Assembly: GCA_002452325.1 (NCBI GenBank)
Contig: DKFG01000059.1
Span: 1 to 6,714, forward strand
DNA length: 6,714 nt
Source: Geobacter sp. UBA6802
GTDB taxonomy: Bacteria; Desulfobacterota; Desulfuromonadia; Geobacterales; Pseudopelobacteraceae
Reading direction: 5' to 3'
Both the position numbers and the translations under genes were made by a program. The notes under the pieces are model-generated. The model was not told the origin of the DNA. It did not search any database and worked only from the letters and a program-made list of their open reading frames with translations. Positions within the stretch are counted from its first letter, which is position 1. Every line of letters begins with the position of its first letter. This document shows, piece by piece, positions 1 to 5,672 of this stretch.

Positions 1-1335
1 TCAGAGCTGCTGGCCATGCTGGCAGATATGCAGCAGCAGGGGATCTCGCTGCCGGTGGAAAAGCTCAGCTACACCGGTGCCGGGGTCAACTTCCTGACCG
101 CCCACGGCTCCAAGGGGCTGCAGTTTGACTACGTCTTTATGCTGGGCTGCACCCGCAGCGTCTGGGACAGCACCTCCCGCAACCGGACCTACAAACTACC
201 CCCCACGGTCTGGTCCGGCCCGGCAGGCAGCGAAGAGGAAGAATCCCGGCGACTGTTTTATGTGGCCATGACCAGGGCACGCAAACAGTTGCTGGTCTCC
301 TGGCCGGAACGGGACAATAAGGAAAAAGAACTGGAAAAGAGCCGCTTCGTGGCAGAGTTGGCCGAAGGTGGCGTGGCTGACCTGCAGCAGGTGGTTCTGG
401 CCGATGATGAACTGCTGGCCTTTGGCAGCAGCGTGCTGCAGGCTGCCCCGGCACGGCTGCCAAGCTCTTTTATTGATGACAGCTTTGTGGACAGCCTGCT
501 GCAGAAATACTCGTTAAGTGTGACCCACCTGAACAGCTACCTGCGCTGTCCGGTCTCCTTCTATTTCAATACCCTGTTGCGGGTACCGGCGCCGATGAGT
601 GCAGCCCTGACCTTTGGTTCTGCGGTCCACCATGCCCTTGAACAACTCTTCCGCAAGATGAAGAACGATCCTGCCCGGCGGTTCCCCAGTGTTGCCACCT
701 TTGTGGATGACTTCCGCTGGTTCATGCAGAAGCATGAGGCAGGCTTTACCCCGGCAGAATTCCGGCGCAGACTGGAGTACGGCGAGGCGATCCTGCCCGG
801 ATTCCATGAGGCCCATCACCGGAGCTGGAAACAGGATGCACTGGTGGAATACCCCTTCCGCAACATCCTGATGGATGGTGTCCCGTTAAACGGCAAACTG
901 GATATGCTGGAGTTCTCCGGCAGCCATGTCACGGTGGTGGACTACAAGACCGGCAATCCGGTTAAGGCCCGCAAGAAGCTGAATCCACCTGATCCTGAGA
1001 AGGTTGAAAAGGCGCTGGCAGAAGGTAAGGAACCGAACGATGATGACCGGTTGGGTGGTGATTACTGGCGCCAGGCGGTCTTTTACCGGATTCTGGTGGA
1101 ACATGAACCGCGCCGTAACTGGATCATGTCAGCTGCCCGCTTTGAGTTTGTGGAGCCGGAGAAGGATACTGGCGAGTACAAAAGTGCCCGTTTTGAGGTC
1201 TCTGATGATGAGGTTTCGCAGGTCAGACAGCAGATCAAAGAGGTTTATGCAAAGATTCAGGCCAAAGAGTTTCATGTCGGCTGTAACAAGCCGGAGTGCG
1301 AATGGTGCAGCTTTGTGAAGCGGTTGGAACACTAA
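1..1335 (+). CDS. UvrD/AddA-type DNA helicase with C-terminal Fe-S RecB-like nuclease domain (3' part)
   Basis: The frame is open from base 1, so the gene begins upstream; 444 codons are visible. Numbering from the Met at base 16, residues 28-42 (TAHGSKGLQFDYVF) match superfamily 1 helicase motif V. Residues 76-92 (EESRRLFYVAMTRAR) match motif VI with its ATP-contacting arginines. A PD-(D/E)XK nuclease domain (PDDEXK_1 type) follows: His205/206 in GSAVHHALE, Asp296 in GKLDMLE, Asp309 and Lys311 in VVDYKTG, and the QAVFY motif at 353-357. Cys178 (YLRCPVSFYF) plus Cys423, Cys428 and Cys431 (CNKPECEWC) form the split four-cysteine pattern that holds a 4Fe-4S cluster in AddB and Cas4-like nucleases. 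Likely role: unwinding and resecting DNA ends in recombinational repair, in the cytoplasm. Whether it is a stand-alone UvrD-nuclease or an AddA/AddB-like subunit cannot be decided because the ATPase half is outside the window. Confidence 0.93.
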   Translation, partial: SELLAMLADMQQQGISLPVEKLSYTGAGVNFLTAHGSKGLQFDYVFMLGCTRSVWDSTSRNRTYKLPPTVWSGPAGSEEEESRRLFYVAMTRARKQLLVSWPERDNKEKELEKSRFVAELAEGGVADLQQVVLADDELLAFGSSVLQAAPARLPSSFIDDSFVDSLLQKYSLSVTHLNSYLRCPVSFYFNTLLRVPAPMSAALTFGSAVHHALEQLFRKMKNDPARRFPSVATFVDDFRWFMQKHEAGFTPAEFRRRLEYGEAILPGFHEAHHRSWKQDALVEYPFRNILMDGVPLNGKLDMLEFSGSHVTVVDYKTGNPVKARKKLNPPDPEKVEKALAEGKEPNDDDRLGGDYWRQAVFYRILVEHEPRRNWIMSAARFEFVEPEKDTGEYKSARFEVSDDEVSQVRQQIKEVYAKIQAKEFHVGCNKPECEWCSFVKRLEH

Positions 1336-1343
1336 CAGCGGCG

Positions 1344-2702
1344 TCAGAACAGCCCTGCCTTGTAGAGCAGCACCAGCAGCACCAGTACCGGTGAGACATA
1401 CCGGATCAGGAAACGCCAGAGCGGAAAGAATCGTTTGCCGGTCTCGCCCGCTTCAAATTCGCTTTGAGCCACTGTGCCGGACAGGAACCAGCCGGTAAAG
1501 ATCACCGTCAGCAGGCCGCCCAGGGGCAGCAGGTAGTTGGTGGCCAGAAAGTCAACTGAATCAAGGAAGTTGCGGTCACCGATCAGGTGCCAGTCTTTGA
1601 GCAGGTCGTTGGAAAGGGCCGACGGTACGCCCAGCAGAAACACCGCCAACCCCATCAGCAGGGTAGCCTTGGTCCTGCTCCATCCTCTTTCATCACAGAA
1701 ATAGGCCACCACCACCTCCAGTAACGAGATGGCCGAGGTAAGCGCCGCAATCACCAGCAGCAGGAAAAACAGGATCGCGATAACGCTTCCGCCCGGCATC
1801 CGGCTGAACAGGATCGGCAGGGTCTTGAACACCAGACCCGGTCCGGCGGCAGGGGCCATGTTGTAGCTGAAGACAATCGGGAAGATGGCCAGACCTGCCA
1901 AAAGCGCCACCAGGGTGTCCATGGTTGAGATGGTGGCAGCCATGGTCGGGATGCTGGTCCGGTCATCGGCATAGCTGCCGTAGGTCAGGATGGCCCCCAT
2001 TCCCAGGCTTAAGGTAAAGAAGGCATGCCCCAGCGCCTCCAGCATCACCGGCGGGGTCAGTTTTGACCAGTCAGGGGTAAACAGAAACCGTACCGCCTGA
2101 AGGCCGCCGGGTGAAAAGAGCCCGAAAATGGCCAGCAGCAGCAGGATGCAGAAAAAGACCGGCATGATAATCTTGCCGGCACGTTCAAGACCATTTTTGA
2201 CCCCGGCAATCACGATCAGGATGGTCATTCCCATAAACAGGGCCTGCCAGAACAGCTGGCCGAGGCCGTTGGTCAGCAGATCGCCAAATAGCTGCGGCAC
2301 CTGGTGGGCCTGCTGTTGGCTGATTTTGCCGGACAGTGAGAGCCAGAGGTAGTCAACGGCCCAGCCGGCAATCACCGCGTAGTACGAGAGGATCAGGAAG
2401 GCCGCCCCCACCGCCAGCCAGCCGATGCCGGTCCAGGGACCGCCCCTGAGTCGGCTGAAGGCACCCACCGGGTCTTTGCGGGTATGCCTGCCCAGCATCA
2501 TTTCTGCGATCATCAGCGGCAGACCGATCATGATGATGCAGAAGATATAGAACAACACAAAGGCCCCGCCACCGTGCATGCCGGTGACATAGGGGAATTT
2601 CCAGATGTTGCCGAGGCCGATGGCAGAGCCGGCCGCTGCCATAATAAAGCCCAGGCGGCTTGACCAGCGTCCCCGCGGGGTATGATCGGCATTGTGGTGC
2701 AT
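1344..2702 (-). CDS. Sodium-dependent NSS/SNF-family transporter
   Basis: Encodes 452 residues, the usual length for compact bacterial neurotransmitter:sodium symporters (LeuT fold, inner membrane). TM1 carries the family signature GLGNIWKFPY at residues 29-38; LeuT has Arg where this protein has Lys35. The unwound TM6 is seen at about 225-240 (GHAFFTLSLGMGAILTYGSY). TM8 has LTSAIS at 321-326, equivalent to the Thr-Ser sodium ligands of LeuT. About 11-12 hydrophobic segments are visible, ending close to the C-terminus. The family couples Na+ to uptake of amino acids or related amines; the substrate cannot be read from the sequence. The ATG at 2702 is chosen because a weak GAGGG lies just upstream and the conserved RGRWSSRLGF start follows. 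The gene converges on the helicase with 8 bases between stop codons. Its promoter carries an inverted repeat (separate entry). Confidence 0.95.
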   Translation of the reverse strand: MHHNADHTPRGRWSSRLGFIMAAAGSAIGLGNIWKFPYVTGMHGGGAFVLFYIFCIIMIGLPLMIAEMMLGRHTRKDPVGAFSRLRGGPWTGIGWLAVGAAFLILSYYAVIAGWAVDYLWLSLSGKISQQQAHQVPQLFGDLLTNGLGQLFWQALFMGMTILIVIAGVKNGLERAGKIIMPVFFCILLLLAIFGLFSPGGLQAVRFLFTPDWSKLTPPVMLEALGHAFFTLSLGMGAILTYGSYADDRTSIPTMAATISTMDTLVALLAGLAIFPIVFSYNMAPAAGPGLVFKTLPILFSRMPGGSVIAILFFLLLVIAALTSAISLLEVVVAYFCDERGWSRTKATLLMGLAVFLLGVPSALSNDLLKDWHLIGDRNFLDSVDFLATNYLLPLGGLLTVIFTGWFLSGTVAQSEFEAGETGKRFFPLWRFLIRYVSPVLVLLVLLYKAGLF

Positions 2703-2740
2703 GCATCCCTCGTGAGCAGGAAATGTGGCAACAGCGATGT

Positions 2741-2769
2741 TAATAACGGCAGATAGCCGTTACTGTCAA
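2741..2769 (-). promoter_or_regulatory. Transporter promoter with operator-like inverted repeat in the spacer
   Basis: Read on the minus strand, a perfect TTGACA (2769-2764) is followed after exactly 17 bases by TTATTA (2746-2741). That is a good sigma-70 promoter about 40 bases upstream of the transporter ATG. Within it, TAACGGC (2744-2750) and GCCGTTA (2756-2762) form a perfect 7-bp inverted repeat separated by 5 bases. It fills the spacer and touches the -10 box, where a dimeric repressor would block RNA polymerase. That the repeat is an operator is inference; the bases themselves are plain. Confidence 0.6.
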
Positions 2770-2819
2770 TCGGTCTGTGGTTATTTTTACCCCTACCGCT
2801 GTACAGCCAGCTCTTTTTC

Positions 2820-2848
2820 TTGACACCGGTTTAAAAATGACATAAAAG
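2820..2848 (+). promoter_or_regulatory. Promoter of the CAU tRNA gene
   Basis: A perfect TTGACA at 2820-2825 is followed after 17 bases by TAAAAG at 2843-2848. Transcription would start near 2855, leaving a leader of about 30 bases before the mature tRNA 5' end at 2888. The promoter is divergent from the transporter promoter, about 50 bases away. Confidence 0.6.
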
Positions 2849-2887
2849 GTACTCCCTTTGTTTGTTCAACTTCAGTTTTTTCAATTT

Positions 2888-2964
2888 GGCTGCTTAGCTC
2901 ATCTGGTTAGAGCATGCGCTTCATACGCGTACGGTGCGGGGTTCGAATCCCTGAGCAGCCACCA
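2888..2964 (+). tRNA. tRNA-Met(CAU), elongator type (or tRNA-Ile2)
   Basis: A complete cloverleaf can be folded by hand. The acceptor stem is GGCTGCT (2888-2894) with AGCAGCC (2954-2960), and the D stem GCTC/GAGC (2897-2900/2910-2913). The anticodon stem TGCGC/GCGTA (2915-2919/2927-2931) closes a 7-base loop with anticodon CAT at 2922-2924. The T arm is CGGGG-TTCGAAT-CCCTG (2937-2953). Discriminator A2961 and CCA are encoded. The paired first base (G1:C72) and the lack of three G:C pairs next to the anticodon loop argue against initiator tRNA. A CAU anticodon may also be an isoleucine tRNA modified by TilS; sequence alone leaves this open, with Met favoured. Confidence 0.93.
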
Positions 2965-2994
2965 AAAAATAGGTCCACAAAACGGGACCAAGCG

Positions 2995-3023
2995 AGAAGC
3001 CCCTGAAAAATTCAGGGGCTTCT
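2995..3023 (+). terminator. Intrinsic terminator downstream of the tRNA
   Basis: A perfect 13-bp inverted repeat (AGAAGCCCCTGAA / TTCAGGGGCTTCT) has a 3-base AAA loop, and further pairs are possible outside it. It begins 30 bases after the tRNA CCA. The downstream T-run is short (GCTGTTTCT), so it may be a weakly U-tailed terminator or also act on transcripts from the right. Bases 3024-3169 beyond it show no gene; they presumably hold the leader of the first polA copy. Confidence 0.75.
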
Positions 3024-3169
3024 GCTGTTTCTACGGTACCGCTTACGCTGTCTGCCTGACGATAGCTGCCTCTTTACGGGCAAAGACGAAAAGGATTCTG
3101 CTGCATTGTGTGGCCGGAGTCTGTTAGATTGACCCGGCAGGGTTCCAATTTATGGTGTCAGGTGACTTC

Positions 3170-3376
3170 ATGCACACCCCCCTCTATCTGATCGACGGCT
3201 CCTCCTATCTCTACCGGGCCTATTTTGCCATCAAGCGGCTGTCTTCCCCCACCGGCTTCCCCACCAACGCCATCTATGGCTTTACCCAGATGCTGTTAAA
3301 GCTGCTGAAAGACTATCAGCCCCAGCATCTGGCCATAGTGTTTGATGTGGGGCGGGTGACCTTCCGTACCGATCTG
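3170..3376 (+). pseudogene. polA: Truncated 5' end of DNA polymerase I (first copy)
   Basis: The 69 codons encode the start of the Pol I 5'-3' exonuclease domain: LYLIDGSSYLYRAYFAI with the first metal-binding Asp, then HLAIVFDVGRVTFRTDL. The Met at 3170 aligns exactly with the start of the second copy at 6501 and has AGGTGA at 3160-3165; an in-frame ATG at 3152 is less likely. Homology stops after codon 69 (CTG ending at 3376), where polA should read Tyr-Pro. The frame instead runs on for 21 unrelated codons to a TGA at 3440-3442. More than 90% of Pol I is missing, so no polymerase can be made. Against the second copy 60 of 69 residues match, with no gap and no stop. It is likely the stranded original start of the host polA, or a fragment carried in by recombination. 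Confidence 0.88.
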
Positions 3377-3461
3377 AAATCATTGCTGCGCTTGTTTTTT
3401 GATAAACTGGTTTTGAGAAGCCAACCTTTAGATAATGTCTGAGGAAAAGGGATCAGGATCA

Positions 3462-3710
3462 ATGACAGAGCAATCTGATACCATACAGATTTACCAGGAT
3501 GCAGAAGGTAGACCTGCGCTTGAAGTAAAGCTCGACCAGGAAACGGTCTGGCTGACGCAAAAGCAGATGGCACTCCTGTTTGACAAGGACAGCGATACCA
3601 TTGGACTTCACATCAGAAACATCTACAAAGACAATGAATTACAGCAAGACTGAACTACCGAGGAATCCTCGGTAGTTCAGTTGGAAGGAAGCCGTAACGT
3701 CACAAGAAAT
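3462..3710 (+). pseudogene. RhuM-family protein, N-terminal remnant with in-frame stop
   Basis: The translation matches the N-terminal region of RhuM/virulence-type proteins: IQIYQDAEGRPALEVKLDQETVWLTQKQMALLFDKDSDTIGLHIRNIYKDNEL. The frame is then cut by TGA at 3651-3653. Immediately after, in the same frame, comes TTEESSVVQLEGSRNVTRN (3654-3710), the next conserved block of the family, so one nonsense codon splits an otherwise continuous reading frame. Homology ends near 3710 at a palindromic element, and the rest of the usual protein (about 300 residues in the family) is absent. ATG 3462 with AGGA at 3455-3458 is preferred; an in-frame ATG at 3435 overlaps the end of the polA-fragment frame. 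RhuM-like genes often sit in restriction-modification or other accessory loci; their biochemical role is poorly known. Confidence 0.85.
3649..3681. repeat. Perfect 15-bp palindrome with 3-base loop inside the rhuM remnant
   Basis: Bases 3649-3663 are the exact reverse complement of 3667-3681, with AAT between them. The left arm contains the TGA that interrupts rhuM; the right arm encodes the conserved SSVVQ. There is no T-run after it, so it does not look like a terminator. Confidence 0.9.
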
Positions 3711-3715
3711 GGCGT

Positions 3716-3780
3716 TGGGGGACGCTGTTTTTTATTTTTCTATTTATATAATTAGCAACATAACAAGCAGCGTCCCTCAG
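3716..3780. repeat. 65-base imperfect palindromic element (REP/MITE-like)
   Basis: The outer arms GGGACGCTG (3719-3727) and CAGCGTCCC (3768-3776) are perfect inverted repeats. Complementarity continues inward with few mismatches to an AT-rich centre near 3747/3748, so the strand can fold into one long hairpin. It sits exactly where the rhuM homology ends and before an unrelated gene fragment. The form resembles a REP-type unit or a miniature inverted-repeat element; no transposase is present and the family is not identified. Confidence 0.65.
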
Positions 3781-3782
3781 CT

Positions 3783-3932
3783 GACTCTGGGTGGCTGCGG
3801 CTGCCGGACGGCGGCAAGCGGCTGGCCGACAACGCCCTGGTGGCGTTGACCCTGCTGATTGCCGAGAGCAGGCCGGAGGAGAAGGATACGATTGTGAAGG
3901 TTGTGGTGAACCTGATTAACCGGGAGAACTAA
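3783..3932 (+). pseudogene. C-terminal gene fragment of unknown family
   Basis: A 49-codon stretch ending in TAA (3930-3932) reads DSGWLRLPDGGKRLADNALV, then about 29 more residues, ending VVVNLINREN. It has protein-like composition and G+C-rich third positions like the host genes, but no start codon or ribosome site. Upstream the frame passes into the palindromic element and meets a TAG at 3753. It therefore looks like the surviving 3' end of a gene whose front was lost when the element and rhuM remnant were joined here. The product is not recognised. Confidence 0.5.
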
Positions 3933-3946
3933 AAACGACAGATGTG

Positions 3947-4078
3947 CTAACTGAGCAATTTTGCTTGATCTTTGATTTGTTCAGCCGTAATAGGTAGTTG
4001 CAAACTGTAGACCTCTGCGTCAGCATGAATTTCGTATTGATTGGCCACAGAATAAACCGGAAGACTGGTGAGGATACC
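3947..4078 (-). pseudogene. Possible minus-strand gene remnant of unknown family
   Basis: On the minus strand a frame ending in TAG at 3949-3947 translates as LPVYSVANQYEIHADAEVYS followed by LQLPITAEQIKDQAKLLS. This reads like the natural C-terminus of a small soluble protein, with a charged helix at its end. Its upstream continuation runs antisense into the nucleotidyltransferase gene and has no convincing ribosome site, so a complete gene is unlikely. The stretch is less G+C-rich than its surroundings. Together with 3654-3932 it makes a zone of about 430 bases holding only broken genes and palindromes. Confidence 0.3.
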
Positions 4079-4414
4079 ATGATGACCATTAGCGACAGCA
4101 CTATCAAGCAGATGACCGAATGTATCGTCCGGGAAGTCAATCCGGTACGGATAGTACTTTTTGGCTCCGTTGCACGAGGTCAAGCCCATGAAGGCTCAGA
4201 CGTTGATCTGCTGATTGTCGAAGATGTTCCGTTTGGAAAAGACAAAAGCCGTTTCCGTGAGACAAGCCGTATCAACAGGGCGCTTGCCGGTTTCGGCGTT
4301 GCCAAGGACGTTCTGGTCTACTCGGTTGATGAGGTTGAGCGTTGGCGCAATTCGCTGAACCATGTGGTGGCACATGCATTACGGGAAGGGAGGGATTTGT
4401 ATGTCCGACCTTGA
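4079..4414 (+). CDS. MNT-family nucleotidyltransferase (antitoxin partner of HEPN)
   Basis: Encodes 111 residues with the polymerase-beta nucleotidyltransferase signature: GSVARG at 29-34, SDVDL at 40-44 (metal-binding Asp41 and Asp43) and a third candidate acidic residue, Asp77, in KDVLVY. This is the minimal-nucleotidyltransferase form, about 100 residues with no further domain. In studied HEPN/MNT pairs the MNT protein is the antitoxin and can AMPylate the HEPN toxin on a Tyr. The ATG at 4079 (or the adjacent 4082) is chosen because GGTGAGGA lies at 4067-4074; an in-frame ATG at 3998 lacks a site and would add an unrelated N-terminus. The gene overlaps the HEPN gene by 14 bases, so the two are translated together. 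Confidence 0.88.
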   Translation: MMTISDSTIKQMTECIVREVNPVRIVLFGSVARGQAHEGSDVDLLIVEDVPFGKDKSRFRETSRINRALAGFGVAKDVLVYSVDEVERWRNSLNHVVAHALREGRDLYVRP

Positions 4415-4790
4415 ACATGCACGACAACTGCTTGCCATTGCCCATCGTGACTTGAAGGCACTTGGCGGAATGCTGGACCCTGACATTTTTGCGTATGAAA
4501 TCTTTGGCTTTCATGCCCAACAAACAGCCGAGAAAGCTTTGAAAGCCTGGATTTCCGGCCTGGGGGCAAGCTACGGATTTACGCATGATCTCGGCTTGCT
4601 GCTGGATACCTTGAAGACCCTTGGAGCAGACTGCGCCAATTTTGCCGATCTTCCCGACTTGACCATATTTGCCGTTCATCTCAGATATGACGATGCTGGA
4701 GACGATTGCGGTTTTCCGGAGCGAGAAGAGTTGCTTGAAAAAGTCGCCGGGCTTGTGGCCCATGTTGAGAAGATTCATGCGTCCTCTTGA
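4401..4790 (+). CDS. HEPN-domain protein (toxin partner of MNT)
   Basis: Encodes 129 residues, nearly all one HEPN domain (PF05168-like). It shows an N-terminal helix (SDLEHARQLLAIAHRDLKAL), the conserved YEIFGFHAQQTAEKALKAWI at about 32-51, then THDLGLLLDTL and a C-terminal LRYDD motif. ATG 4401 follows GGAGGG at 4389-4394 and overlaps the MNT stop; the upstream in-frame ATG at 4362 lies inside MNT and would add 13 odd residues. HEPN proteins paired with MNT are often toxins that cut RNA through an R-x4-6-H motif on a late helix. That motif is not visible here: LRYDDAGDDCG has no His at the right spacing, so an RNase role is uncertain. Together the pair is a HEPN/MNT module, toxin-antitoxin or defence related. 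Confidence 0.88.
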   Translation: MSDLEHARQLLAIAHRDLKALGGMLDPDIFAYEIFGFHAQQTAEKALKAWISGLGASYGFTHDLGLLLDTLKTLGADCANFADLPDLTIFAVHLRYDDAGDDCGFPEREELLEKVAGLVAHVEKIHASS

Positions 4791-4799
4791 CCTGAATAA

Positions 4800-4826
4800 T
4801 TGACATGTCTTAAGATAAACTAATCG
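4800..4826 (+). promoter_or_regulatory. Weak candidate promoter for the desaturase gene
   Basis: A perfect TTGACA lies at 4800-4805, 10 bases after the HEPN stop. The best -10 candidate, TAATCG at 4821-4826, is only 15 bases away, so the promoter is doubtful. It would give an independent start for the desaturase, whose reading frame begins 41 bases later. Confidence 0.3.
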
Positions 4827-4866
4827 TCTAACCATCGGCCCCGTTACCCCCATCAGGAGCCCAACC

Positions 4867-5583
4867 TTGGAGCTATCAGCCAAACAGGAACAGTTCAATG
4901 CCGCCATGGAGCGTTACACTTTCCAAACCGGCTACAAGGTTTTCGGGCCGCTGGTCTCGGTGGCAAACATCTCCCTGCAACTGTATCTGCTCTACCTGGC
5001 CTGGCCCCACTCCATCGGCCCCATCCGGCAGCTTGTTGCGCTGGTTGCCGCCTACCTGCTCACCGATTTCATCAACGGCCTGGTGCACATGTACATGGAC
5101 AACAACGACCGCTATGACTCAATCGATGGGCCGCTGGTGGCCAACTTTCACCTGCACCACAGGACCCCGCTGTACCAGAGGCGCAACCTGCTGATTGTCT
5201 ATTTCAATGAAACCGGCTCAAAGGTCTGGCTGGTGGGCTATCTGCTGCTGGTTGTGATCGTGCAGGCATTTTTTACCGTTAATCCAACCCTTCTGTATAT
5301 CCTTGTCTATTTCGGCATCCTTTCCTCGGTTGCCGAGGTTTCCCATTACCTCTGCCACAGCTCCACCTCTCCCTTTGCCCTGTTTCTGGCCAGGATCGGC
5401 CTGTTGTTGCCGAAACGCCACCACGCCGCTCACCACCTGCAGGACAACGTCAGCTACGCTTTTCTGAACGGCGTTACCGACCCGCTGCTCAACCGGATTG
5501 CAGCGGCCTGCTGTAAAGGGTACAAGCAGGGAACCGACCTGCATTACGCCCGTTATAGCGGGACGGCTACAGAATCCCGTTAG
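4867..5583 (+). CDS. CarF/TMEM189-type membrane lipid desaturase
   Basis: Encodes 238 residues with several hydrophobic segments (about 27-47, 52-72, 120-140, 141-158) and a full set of histidine clusters. These are LVHMYMDN (His74), FHLHHRTP (His95, 97, 98), SHYLCHSS (His160, 164) and KRHHAAHHLQDN (His185, 186, 189, 190), followed by FLNGVTDPLLNRI. This layout matches the Kua/TMEM189-CarF lipid desaturase family (PF10520), whose characterised members use O2 and iron to turn plasmanyl lipids into plasmalogens at the membrane. A related FAD4-like fatty acyl desaturase role is possible. The start is TTG at 4867 with AGGAG at 4855-4859; the first ATG (4906) has no ribosome site and would cut 13 residues. 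It stands alone, 76 bases after HEPN and 89 before ccdA. Confidence 0.82.
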   Translation: MELSAKQEQFNAAMERYTFQTGYKVFGPLVSVANISLQLYLLYLAWPHSIGPIRQLVALVAAYLLTDFINGLVHMYMDNNDRYDSIDGPLVANFHLHHRTPLYQRRNLLIVYFNETGSKVWLVGYLLLVVIVQAFFTVNPTLLYILVYFGILSSVAEVSHYLCHSSTSPFALFLARIGLLLPKRHHAAHHLQDNVSYAFLNGVTDPLLNRIAAACCKGYKQGTDLHYARYSGTATESR

Positions 5584-5610
5584 TACAGCGTAACAGCCGC
5601 CTGAAACCGC

Positions 5611-5639
5611 TTGCACCATCGGCCCGAAAGAGATAGTTT
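5611..5639 (+). promoter_or_regulatory. Candidate ccdAB promoter
   Basis: TTGCAC (5611-5616), a 17-base spacer and TAGTTT (5634-5639) form a plausible promoter 34 bases before the ccdA start. It may also drive the downstream antitoxin and polA, since no terminator is seen between them. Confidence 0.4.
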
Positions 5640-5661
5640 ATGCGCATACATCATGTGCATA
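5639..5661. promoter_or_regulatory. Paired palindromes, candidate CcdA operator
   Basis: TATGCGCATA (5639-5648) is a perfect 10-base palindrome. A near copy, CATGTGCATA (5652-5661), follows with centres 13 bases apart. They overlap the end of the candidate -10 box and the ribosome-binding site of ccdA, the right place for autoregulation. CcdA proteins bind short palindromes as ribbon-helix-helix dimers and repress with CcdB; use of this site is inferred. Confidence 0.5.
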
Positions 5662-5672
5662 AGGAGTATGGT

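Noticed and set aside
1336..1343. Terminator between the convergent helicase and transporter genes
   Set aside because: Only 8 bases separate the stops, and no clear hairpin with a T-run is visible there by eye.
2941..2964. tRNA 3' end as an integration (att) site for the island
   Set aside because: No second copy of the tRNA 3' end is seen downstream and no integrase gene is present; the island boundary fits polA better.
2858..3127. 89-codon open frame across the tRNA gene
   Set aside because: It runs straight through the complete tRNA and its terminator hairpin and has no ribosome site or protein-like character.
3651..3653. TGA as a selenocysteine codon in rhuM
   Set aside because: No Cys/Sec is expected at this place in the family, the gene is truncated anyway, and the hairpin overlaps the codon instead of following it as a SECIS element would.
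3715..3780. Integron attC site
   Set aside because: The palindrome has a GTTGGGG at its left end, but the box order and orientation (RYYYAAC ... GTTRRRY) do not fit attC and there is no cassette structure.
4831..5625. Short direct repeat ACCATCGGCCC on both sides of the desaturase gene (4831-4841 and 5615-5625)
   Set aside because: Only 11 bases, and a third 10-base copy lies inside the coding sequence at 5012-5021, so chance is a sufficient explanation.
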